Of a stretch of DNA of 8,612 nucleotides, positions 1 to 4,837 are shown in pieces; within the stretch, counting starts at the first letter, position 1; every line of letters begins with the position of its first letter. The position numbers and the translations under genes were made by a program. The stretch is from CAYWEP01 sp964608945 (GTDB taxonomy: Bacteria > Patescibacteriota > Microgenomatia > Levybacterales > UBA12049): the NCBI GenBank assembly GCA_964608945.1, contig CAZSQB010000045.1, forward strand, positions 1-8,612. Direction: 5' to 3'. The notes below the pieces were generated by a model. It had not been told where the DNA came from. It did no database searches and saw only the letters and a list, made by a program, of their open reading frames with translations.

Positions 1-194
1 TCGGATTCTCAAGGGCCTGGACATCGATACGCGATTCAAATATCGCAAGCCTTATTACCAGTGTGGTTCTTTACTATTTTGGTACAGGAGTAGTTCGGGG
101 ATTTGCGTTGACACTTGCACTTGGTATTTTGGTATCGATGTTTTCGGCGATTACTGTGACGAGGACGCTCTTGAGAATGGTGTACAGACATTGA
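1..194 (+). CDS. secD: Protein translocase subunit SecD, C-terminal fragment
   Basis: The open frame runs from base 3 to a TGA at 192-194 and gives 63 residues; the 5' part lies outside the window. It opens with GFSRAWTSIRDSN, which matches the SecD/RND loop before the last two membrane helices. Two hydrophobic segments follow (LITSVVLYYFGTGVV and VRGFALTLALGILVSMFSAI) and then a short basic tail ending in VYRH. SecD works with SecF in the inner membrane and uses the proton gradient to help SecYEG/SecA export and release proteins. secF lies 129 bp downstream in the same direction, which is the usual secD-secF order. The family assignment is firm because of the RDSN and RGFALTL motifs and the neighbour. 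Nothing can be said about the large periplasmic part. Confidence 0.93.
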   Translation, partial: GFSRAWTSIRDSNIASLITSVVLYYFGTGVVRGFALTLALGILVSMFSAITVTRTLLRMVYRH

Positions 195-203
195 TGATAG
201 ACG

Positions 204-262
204 ATAGAAGCTAGAAGCTAGAGCTTGAGGCTAGAGAATAGAGGCTAGATCAATCTATTCTC
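204..262. repeat. GCTAGA simple repeats and a hairpin in the secD-secF gap
   Basis: Four GCTAGA units occur at 210-215, 217-222, 230-235 and 244-249. The last is in the loop of a perfect 9-bp inverted repeat, GAGAATAGA (234-242) and TCTATTCTC (254-262), with an 11-nt loop. No T-run follows, so it does not look like an intrinsic terminator. The rest of the gap, to 323, is AT-rich with TTCAA-like repeats and has no clear promoter. Simple repeats like this are common between genes in CPR genomes (recalled, not checked). The hairpin could tune secD/secF transcript stability or be a decayed repeat. Confidence 0.6.
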
Positions 263-323
263 AAACATCAAACTTCAAGATCCAGTTTCTAATTTCAAGC
301 GTCTAAACTCAACAAAAAGAACT

Positions 324-1244
324 ATGTGGGACATAATCGGTAGAAAAAACTGGTATTTTCTTTTTTCATTCTTACTCATCATTCCTGGAGTGATCTCGCT
401 TTTTCTGTATGGGTTGCGTCTTTCCATTGATTTTACGGGCGGATCGCGAATCACGCTTTTGTTTAATAAGCCTGTTTCGCAAGTACAAGTGGCGGAAGTC
501 AGAAAAACATTTGAGAAGCAAAAAATAGAAATCTCAACCATTCAGACATCGCAAAAAGAAGTTTTTGTCCGAACAAAACCACTCTCTGAAAAGCAAGATA
601 CGGTGCTGCTGACAGAGCTGAATAAAAACAAAAAAGTAGGTGATTTCAAGCAAGAGCAATTTGAAACGATCGGCCCGACGATCGGAAAAGAAATTACACT
701 CAATGCGCTAAAGGCTATTGCAATTGGCTCAGTGCTTATCATGTTTTATATCGCCTGGTCATTTCGTAAAGTACCCAAACCCGCAAGCAGTTGGCGATTT
801 GGTATCACGACTATTATTACGCTCTTGCATGATGTGTTGGTGCTGCTTGGGGTATTTTCAATTCTTGGGCATTTTTTCTATGTTGAAGTAGATACATTAT
901 TTTTGACAGCGCTTCTTACTGTCATGGGTTTTTCAGTCCACGATACTATTGTTGTCTTTGATCGAATCCGCGAAAATTTACTTCGTAATCCTGGCCGAGA
1001 TTTCGCGCAGATTGTAAACGACTCAATTTTACAAACCCTCTCGAGATCATTAAATACTTCACTCACCGCGATGCTTGTACTGTTAACTTTGTTACTATTT
1101 GGCGGAGAGACACTCAGGTGGTTTATTGTCGCGCTTCTTATCGGTATTGCGAGTGGAACCTATTCATCAATTTTCAACGCCGCGCCGCTTCTGGTCCTCT
1201 GGCAAGAGATTGATGAGAAGAGGAGAAAGAGTTCAACCGGCTAA
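324..1244 (+). CDS. secF: Protein translocase subunit SecF
   Basis: This is the SecD partner in the inner membrane; the pair improves Sec-dependent export using the proton-motive force. The 306-residue length is normal for a stand-alone SecF. Visible parts are a first membrane helix at about 11-30, the SecF signature LRLSIDFTGGSRI at 31-43, a soluble periplasmic domain to about 120, the conserved IGPTIGKEI at 116-124, and five further hydrophobic helices at about 126-145, 157-183, 189-212, 243-260 and 265-291. The hallmark HDTIVVFDRIREN is at 206-218 inside the RND-type core. The ATG is chosen because MWDIIGRKNWYF aligns with the usual short cytoplasmic start. No good Shine-Dalgarno sequence precedes it. 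It is probably co-transcribed with secD. Its last 12 bp overlap the 3' end of the convergent yqeY. Confidence 0.96.
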   Translation: MWDIIGRKNWYFLFSFLLIIPGVISLFLYGLRLSIDFTGGSRITLLFNKPVSQVQVAEVRKTFEKQKIEISTIQTSQKEVFVRTKPLSEKQDTVLLTELNKNKKVGDFKQEQFETIGPTIGKEITLNALKAIAIGSVLIMFYIAWSFRKVPKPASSWRFGITTIITLLHDVLVLLGVFSILGHFFYVEVDTLFLTALLTVMGFSVHDTIVVFDRIRENLLRNPGRDFAQIVNDSILQTLSRSLNTSLTAMLVLLTLLLFGGETLRWFIVALLIGIASGTYSSIFNAAPLLVLWQEIDEKRRKSSTG

Positions 1245-1685
1245 TTGTTCTTTTACGATTCCGCTGACCAATCCTCCATCTGCTTTGCCTTTTGTTTTTG
1301 GCATCAGAAATCCCATAACCTTTCCCATGTCTTGAGGAGTTTTTGCGCCTGTTTGGAGGATTGCTTCTTTGACGAGCATTCTGATATCTTCCTCACTCAT
1401 CTGCTCAGGAAGGTATGCTTCGAGAATCGCCATTTCTTTTGTTTCTTTTGCCACCAGATCTTCTCTGCCTGCGGTCATGAACTGCTCGACCGCATCGCGC
1501 CGCATTTTCACTTCTTTTTGAATAACAAAGAGGACATCTTCGGCATTCGCTTCATACCCTGCGCCGCCCTTTTGGATTTCGTAGTAGTTGACTGCTGAGA
1601 GCGCCATGCGGAGGACAGAGGTTCTTTCGGTATCTTTTGCCAGCATTGATTTTCTTAAATCTTCTTGGAGTTGTTGTTTTGTCAT
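1233..1685 (-). CDS. yqeY: GatB/YqeY domain protein
   Basis: This 150-residue cytoplasmic protein has the YqeY family's normal length. It shows the N-terminal helical hairpin LQEDLRKSMLAKDTERTSVLRMALSA (about 6-31), the mid-domain LEAYLPEQMSEEDI (88-101) and the C-terminal GKVMGFLMPKTKGKADGGLV (121-140). That last block is the conserved domain shared with the tail of GatB, the subunit of the tRNA-dependent amidotransferase. Stand-alone YqeY is thought to act in a tRNA or aminoacyl-tRNA setting, but its exact role is unknown. It starts divergently from the phosphotransferase gene, 65 bp away. A minus-strand TGtTATGCT at 1698-1706 could be an extended -10, which would leave only about 5 nt of leader. 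It converges on secF with a 12-bp overlap and has no terminator hairpin of its own. Confidence 0.93.
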   Translation of the reverse strand: MTKQQLQEDLRKSMLAKDTERTSVLRMALSAVNYYEIQKGGAGYEANAEDVLFVIQKEVKMRRDAVEQFMTAGREDLVAKETKEMAILEAYLPEQMSEEDIRMLVKEAILQTGAKTPQDMGKVMGFLMPKTKGKADGGLVSGIVKEQLAG

Positions 1686-1697
1686 ACAGTGAAGTGT

Positions 1698-1706
1698 AGC
1701 ATAACA
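1698..1706 (-). promoter_or_regulatory. Candidate extended -10 for yqeY
   Basis: On the minus strand the bases read TGT followed by TATGCT (TGn plus a -10 with 4 of 6 consensus bases). Transcription would begin near 1691, about 5 nt before the ATG. No -35 is evident at 16-18 bp. A second candidate, TATACT (1706-1711, minus), would give a leader of about 13 nt. Either one gives a very short 5' leader. Confidence 0.35.
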
Positions 1707-1731
1707 GTATACGAAGGTAAATAAGAAACTC

Positions 1732-1740
1732 TGCTATAAT
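1732..1740 (+). promoter_or_regulatory. Extended -10 promoter for the phosphotransferase gene
   Basis: TGC plus a perfect TATAAT (1735-1740) forms an extended -10. No TTGACA-like -35 is seen 16-18 bp upstream, which extended -10 promoters tolerate. The expected start of transcription is about 1746-1749, only 1-5 nt before the ATG at 1751. The mRNA would therefore be leaderless or nearly so, which fits the lack of any Shine-Dalgarno sequence. The 11 bases at 1730-1740 match 4772-4782 (recJ promoter) at 10 of 11 positions. Confidence 0.6.
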
Positions 1741-1750
1741 TTCATCGGTT

Positions 1751-2662
1751 ATGTCGACTCTTAAGACAATTGTTGATAGCAAGGTTGTCAAATCGTTTCT
1801 CGTAAGACACTTCTCTACTGTGATTTCGCAACTTGAGTCAATCAAAGGCGGAGAAACTTCTCAGGCGTTTTCATTTGCGATGAACGATAAGGCCTACGTT
1901 ATTAGGGTACACACTACAATTAACGATTTCAAAAAAGAGAAGTACGCGTATGAGCATTTTGCTTCAAATAAAATACCGATCCCGAAGTTTATTGGTTTAG
2001 GAAAAATTGATAGCGATTACTACTATGCAATAACGGAACGAGCAAATGGAGATAATCTTGATGTTTTCAATTTCAAAACGAGAAAAAAACTAGTGTCACA
2101 GTTATTCACTGTTTTGGACGCCATTCATGCTGTGGATATCTCTGGGAAAAGCGGATTTGGCGACTTGGAAGATGACGGGAATGCGCATTTTAGAAAGTGG
2201 AAAGATTTTCTTTTATCAGTTAATAGCGAAGACTACTTTCATTGGTCTCAGGTATTTCAAACAACCATTATGAAAAAGGATGTCTTTGATTTGCTCTACA
2301 AAAAACTGATTGAGCTTATTCAATATTGTCCTGAAGAGAGAGCGCTTGTTCATGGCGATTTTGGCTTTAGCAATGTAATATCTGATGGAGAAAGAATAAC
2401 TGGTGTGGTTGATTGGAGTTTAATGATATACGGCGATCCTATTTATGACGTGGCATGGCTTGATTTATGGTCAGAACAAATTCCATTTGGCAAGTTGTAC
2501 AAAGAGCGCATTTCAAAGAATACCAAGTTTGAACAGTATGAAGAAAGACTAACCTGTTACAAAATTCATCAAGGCATCGGTGCCCTTGAGTTTTTTGCGA
2601 AATCAGGACAAGAGAAGAGCTATAAGTGGTTGAAAGAACGGTTAACGAAATTTGCTTTTTGA
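1751..2662 (+). CDS. Aminoglycoside phosphotransferase (APH)-fold kinase, substrate unknown
   Basis: This is a 303-residue soluble protein with an APH/choline-kinase-like fold. The N-lobe has IKGGETSQAFSF (31-42) as a likely nucleotide loop and YVIRV (49-53), where R52 replaces the usual ATP-binding lysine, as often in this family. The C-lobe has the catalytic Brenner-like motif HGDFGFSN at 201-208 (D203, N208), then VVDW (D221, metal ligand) and the APH-typical YGDPIYDVAW at 227-236. It would transfer phosphate from ATP to a small-molecule hydroxyl. The family includes aminoglycoside, choline, homoserine, fructosamine and macrolide kinases, so the motifs do not fix the substrate, and drug resistance should not be assumed. 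It is a single-gene unit with its own extended -10 promoter, divergent from yqeY and convergent with the TrpR-like gene. Confidence 0.9.
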   Translation: MSTLKTIVDSKVVKSFLVRHFSTVISQLESIKGGETSQAFSFAMNDKAYVIRVHTTINDFKKEKYAYEHFASNKIPIPKFIGLGKIDSDYYYAITERANGDNLDVFNFKTRKKLVSQLFTVLDAIHAVDISGKSGFGDLEDDGNAHFRKWKDFLLSVNSEDYFHWSQVFQTTIMKKDVFDLLYKKLIELIQYCPEERALVHGDFGFSNVISDGERITGVVDWSLMIYGDPIYDVAWLDLWSEQIPFGKLYKERISKNTKFEQYEERLTCYKIHQGIGALEFFAKSGQEKSYKWLKERLTKFAF

Positions 2663-2683
2663 GGGAAAGATTTGTGGGAATCA

Positions 2684-2705
2684 TAGTCTAGTCAACGATA
2701 CTAAT
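2684..2705. repeat. 22-bp direct repeat, copy 1 (downstream of the TrpR-like gene)
   Basis: TAGTCTAGTCAACGA, then T, then ACTAAT. It differs from copy 2 (3133-3154) at a single position. It lies between the 3' ends of the phosphotransferase and TrpR-like genes. It contains an imperfect dyad, CTAGT and ACTAA, around a 7-bp centre. It may be an operator for the regulator or one end of a small inserted cassette. The 55-bp gap here (2663-2717) has no obvious terminator. Confidence 0.8.
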
Positions 2706-2717
2706 GCATCAATCTCA

Positions 2718-3128
2718 CTATCTCTCCACGTCTTTTCTCCGAAAACCTGAGTATTCTTTTCTTTTATGTATTAGCTTTGAGCCTCCAATGAGATTGTATT
2801 TCCTTTTTTCGTACTCCTTTTCTACTTTTTGAGCCCTTTTGTTTATGAGGTCAAGAAAATCACCATGCTCGTCCAGACTTTTCATAACTGAAACAATAGT
2901 ATTTCTACCTACCTTTAACTGTTTGGCTATATCCTCAAATTTTATTCCGGCTGTGAGGTATTGAGCTATCAATATTCTTCTTCCAATCTTGAGCCTTTCA
3001 TCATGAGTTAAGAGCCCATTAATAATCTCTTCTACTTCAGTACCATTTTTGGCGGCCAAGAAAGCGTCTCTTGATCTGTTGAGAGCAGTGTAAATATCTT
3101 CTTTCTGCAGAAATTTATATCTTCTCAT
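2718..3128 (-). CDS. TrpR/YerC-like helix-turn-helix regulator
   Basis: This 136-residue DNA-binding protein is similar to the Trp-repressor superfamily (TrpR/YerC/YecD). The family core is LLTHDERLKIGRRILIAQYL (39-58), followed by the helix-turn-helix IKFEDIAKQLKVGRNTIVSVMKSL (62-85). The tail, about 95-136, is strongly basic (KRAQKVEKEYEKRKYN, then GGSKLIHKRKEYSGFRRKDVER) and is absent from E. coli TrpR. It may add DNA or RNA contacts. An in-frame TGA five codons upstream fixes the ATG at 3128. No trp biosynthesis gene is nearby, so tryptophan sensing is not implied. The gene is bracketed by two 22-bp direct repeats, one ending 4 bp before its ATG, and a related partial site lies about 105-115 bp upstream. 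Autoregulation is likely but unproven. It is in the same direction as cca (142 bp apart) and could be read from it. Confidence 0.85.
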   Translation of the reverse strand: MRRYKFLQKEDIYTALNRSRDAFLAAKNGTEVEEIINGLLTHDERLKIGRRILIAQYLTAGIKFEDIAKQLKVGRNTIVSVMKSLDEHGDFLDLINKRAQKVEKEYEKRKYNLIGGSKLIHKRKEYSGFRRKDVER

Positions 3129-3132
3129 CTCG

Positions 3133-3154
3133 TAGTCTAGTCAACGAAACTAAT
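3133..3154. repeat. 22-bp direct repeat, copy 2 (just upstream of the TrpR-like start)
   Basis: TAGTCTAGTCAACGA, then A, then ACTAAT. It is the same orientation as copy 1 and matches at 21 of 22 positions. It begins 4 bp before the regulator's start codon, so a protein bound here would block the start region. Similarity stops at the edges of the 22 bp. The CTAG within it recalls the CTAG core of the E. coli trp operator, but the half-site spacing differs. Confidence 0.8.
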
Positions 3155-3166
3155 TAATTTACTCAT
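3137..3166 (-). CDS. Possible 9-codon leader peptide (uORF) before the TrpR-like gene
   Basis: A minus-strand ATG at 3166 opens the frame MSKLISFVD and stops at TAG, 8 nt before the regulator's ATG. A GAGG lies about 12 nt before this ATG, a better ribosome site than any in front of the regulator itself. Its end overlaps direct repeat copy 2. It could couple translation to the regulator. Such short frames also arise by chance, so this is tentative. Confidence 0.2.
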   Translation of the reverse strand: MSKLISFVD

Positions 3167-3230
3167 TTTTTACTTCTTCCTCAACCACTCTCATTGTGGA
3201 ATTGTGGAAAGGGCTTGACATTGGTTTTTG

Positions 3231-3245
3231 TATAGTATCGTTGTA
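3231..3245. promoter_or_regulatory. Partial third copy of the repeat, inverted; possible operator
   Basis: TAGTATCGTTG at 3233-3243 is the reverse complement of the 11-bp core CAACGATACTA in repeat copy 1. Flanking bases extend the likeness only weakly (minus strand GTACAACGATACTATA). It lies in the 142-bp gap between cca and the TrpR-like gene, where the regulator's promoter should be. A TTGACA at 3215-3220 precedes it on the plus strand but has no -10 at proper spacing. The rest of 3155-3270 is AT-rich and holds nothing else I recognise. Confidence 0.4.
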
Positions 3246-3270
3246 CCGTAGTTTTGGTTTATCTAATTGA

Positions 3271-4749
3271 TCAAGACCGATTTTCATGGAGTTGTTTTAT
3301 TCTAGATAGAAGATATTCTTTGTTGTTTTTTGATAAGTCCTCGTCTACCTCTTCAAATAATGTATTAAGAATTTTTCCGATCTTTGGGCCGGGTTTTATA
3401 AGCAACTCTTTCATAATATCATTTCCATCAATAGCGAGATCATTTATTGAGAATGGTGCTGGGGCTAGCTGTTCTTCAACGCGTTTTTTGAAAAGTTTTA
3501 ATCTCCAACTCTCAGCTGTCTGCGTGCCGCCGCCTAGTCTGTCGCCGATGCGCAAATCCATCATGTCTTTTACATTCTCAACGCCCACTCTTCTTATGAA
3601 TCTTCTGACAGCGCTGTCTGTAATATGTTCATCAACAGTGAACATATGCCAGCGAACAAGGGTCACGACTTTTTGTCTCTCTTTTTTTGAAAAACGTAGT
3701 CGATCACAGATCTCGGCAACAATTTTTGCACCGACAATTTCATGGTTATAAAAAATGACAAATCCGTGCTCGTCTTTTGCTTGCACTTCTGGCTTACCAA
3801 TATCATGAATGAGCGTTGCAAATCTGACAATCGGGTCAACGGATGGGCAATGCTTAAGGGACATGACGTTATGGGTAAAAACATCAGTTGTATGATGGCG
3901 TCCGGGGCGCTCCTGGGAGACGCCAATTCCTTTTTGAAGTTCTGGCAGGATATATTCGAGAAGGCTGGTATTTTTTAACAATATAATACCTTCATAGGGA
4001 AACTCACTGGCAAGAATTTTCATTAATTCATCCCGGACTCTTTCAAATGCTATTTCGGAAAGAAGGCTTGCATCATTTGATATTTCTTGTAACGTGTTTT
4101 GTTCAATAGTAAATCCAAGTTGCGTTGCAAGTCGCACCGCGCGCATAAGCCGTAATGCGTCTTCTTTGAATCGAACACTCGGGTCGCCAACCGCGCGAAT
4201 GAGTTTTTGCTTACTATCCTCCTGCCCGCCATATGGGTCAACGAGTTCAAAATCCCCCTCACCCTGACCCTCTCCCTCGGGGGGAGAGGGGTGAAAGGAG
4301 TTGTTTATCTTAACGGCGATGGAGTTTATGGTAAAATCGCGGCGGGATAAATCCTCTTCGATTGTTTTTCCCCATTCAACAACTTCCGGGTGTCGTCTGT
4401 CTTTATAGCCGCGTTCTGTACGAAACGTAGTAATTTCTACAATTTCGCTTTCCTCTTTAGTTTGTTTTAAGACCTCACCCTCTGATCCCTCTCCTTTAAG
4501 GAGAGGGGAGGAATCTGAAGAATTTTTTTTGATGGGTACGCCTACTGTTCCGAACTGGTTGTAATAAAATCCATCTGGAAAAATCTTGAGGATTTCCTCA
4601 GGCGTAGCACTCGTTGCAAAATCCCAGTCTTTAACTGGCTTTTGCAGAAGCATGTCTCTGACACAGCCACCAACCAAAAAGACCGCATAATTGGCCTCTT
4701 TGAGCTTTTTGTTAATTTGCAGGACGACTTCGGGGATTTGTTTTACCAT
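3271..4749 (-). CDS. cca: CCA-adding tRNA nucleotidyltransferase with HD domain
   Basis: It adds or repairs the 3' CCA of tRNAs in the cytoplasm. The order is class II: LVGGCVRDMLL (25-35), catalytic DWDFAT (D41, D43), RRDFTINSIA (136-145), GDPSVRF (188-194), and the base-recognition motif EDALR (196-200) followed by LMRAVRLA. A C-terminal HD phosphohydrolase domain has FTHNVMSL (291-298), LIHDIGKP (H315, D316) and NHEIVGA (335-341). EDxxR favours CCA-adding over poly(A) activity. At 492 residues it is longer than usual, partly because of two repeat-derived inserts, at about 77-93 and 150-166. Both fall between conserved strands and leave all catalytic motifs intact. The gene diverges from recJ across an 88-bp gap with a shared symmetric promoter. 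Leader length would be about 23 nt, with no clear Shine-Dalgarno sequence. Confidence 0.93.
   Translation of the reverse strand: MVKQIPEVVLQINKKLKEANYAVFLVGGCVRDMLLQKPVKDWDFATSATPEEILKIFPDGFYYNQFGTVGVPIKKNSSDSSPLLKGEGSEGEVLKQTKEESEIVEITTFRTERGYKDRRHPEVVEWGKTIEEDLSRRDFTINSIAVKINNSFHPSPPEGEGQGEGDFELVDPYGGQEDSKQKLIRAVGDPSVRFKEDALRLMRAVRLATQLGFTIEQNTLQEISNDASLLSEIAFERVRDELMKILASEFPYEGIILLKNTSLLEYILPELQKGIGVSQERPGRHHTTDVFTHNVMSLKHCPSVDPIVRFATLIHDIGKPEVQAKDEHGFVIFYNHEIVGAKIVAEICDRLRFSKKERQKVVTLVRWHMFTVDEHITDSAVRRFIRRVGVENVKDMMDLRIGDRLGGGTQTAESWRLKLFKKRVEEQLAPAPFSINDLAIDGNDIMKELLIKPGPKIGKILNTLFEEVDEDLSKNNKEYLLSRIKQLHENRS
4254..4300. repeat. In-frame GC-rich palindromic repeat inside cca, copy A
   Basis: On the plus strand the arms CCCTCTCCC (4268-4276) and GGGAGAGGG (4282-4290) flank a 5-nt loop. 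The outer part, CCCTCACCCTGA, is shared with copy B. It is translated in cca as SFHPSPPEGEGQGEG (about residues 151-165), in the loop between RRDFTINSIAV and the ELVDPYGGQ motif. The composition is sharply GC-rich in an AT-rich gene. Peptides of this HPSPPEGEGQGEG type are familiar from repeat-derived frames in other bacteria (recalled, not checked). Confidence 0.8.
4473..4519. repeat. In-frame GC-rich palindromic repeat inside cca, copy B
   Basis: On the plus strand the arms CCCTCTCCTT (4487-4496) and AAGGAGAGGG (4498-4507) are separated by one base. The preceding CCTCACCCTCTGAT resembles the outer part of copy A. It is translated in cca as SSDSSPLLKGEGSEGEVLK (residues 77-95), between the FGTVGVPI strand and the EITTFR strand. 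It is the same family as the element at 4254-4300, in the same orientation, 219 bp away. Confidence 0.8.
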
Positions 4750-4753
4750 AGCT

Positions 4754-4788
4754 TGTTAAGGTTTTAGCAGGTCTGCTATAGTATAGCA
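4754..4788. promoter_or_regulatory. Symmetric divergent promoter for cca and recJ
   Basis: TGCTATAGTATAGCA at 4774-4788 is a perfect odd palindrome. Read rightward it gives TGC plus TATAGT (4777-4782), with TTGTTA (4754-4759) as a -35 at exactly 17 bp. Read leftward it gives TGC plus TATACT (4780-4785), with only a weak -35. Expected starts are about 4789 for recJ (leader about 49 nt) and about 4773 for cca (leader about 23 nt). The two -10 boxes share 3 bp, so polymerase can occupy only one direction at a time. Confidence 0.65.
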
Positions 4789-4798
4789 AATTAGAATG

Positions 4799-4828
4799 AT
4801 TGTTGAATTGTTTCATTGTTAAATTGTT
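4799..4828. repeat. ATTGTT tandem repeat in the recJ leader
   Basis: ATTGTTnAATTGTT occurs at 4799-4812 and again at 4815-4828, followed by a degenerate ATGTTGTT up to the recJ ATG. It fills the recJ 5' leader and leaves no Shine-Dalgarno sequence. It is a simple AT repeat of the kind seen between genes in CPR genomes. Confidence 0.7.
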
Positions 4829-4837
4829 GATGTTGTT

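Noticed and set aside
204..250. GCTAGA repeats as a CRISPR array.
   Set aside because: Units are 6 bp and irregular, without spacers of constant size or cas genes.
1245..1598. 117-codon plus-strand frame opposite yqeY.
   Set aside because: Cys/Phe/His-rich antisense product with no motif; yqeY on the other strand has clear family signatures.
1751..2662. Calling the phosphotransferase an antibiotic-resistance gene.
   Set aside because: The HGDxxxxN and VDW...GDP motifs define only the broad APH fold; the substrate cannot be read from them and no resistance context is nearby.
2718..3128. Naming the regulator trpR and implying tryptophan control.
   Set aside because: Only the helical core and helix-turn-helix resemble TrpR/YerC; the basic tail differs and no trp genes are in the window.
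3215..3243. Perfect TTGACA followed by TATAGT on the plus strand as a promoter.
   Set aside because: The spacing is only 10 bp, and the downstream plus strand is antisense to cca with no convincing gene.
3254..3751. 165-codon plus-strand frame opposite the 3' part of cca.
   Set aside because: It lies wholly over the well-supported cca gene, shows no family motif, and its Ser/Phe-rich composition is typical of an antisense reading.
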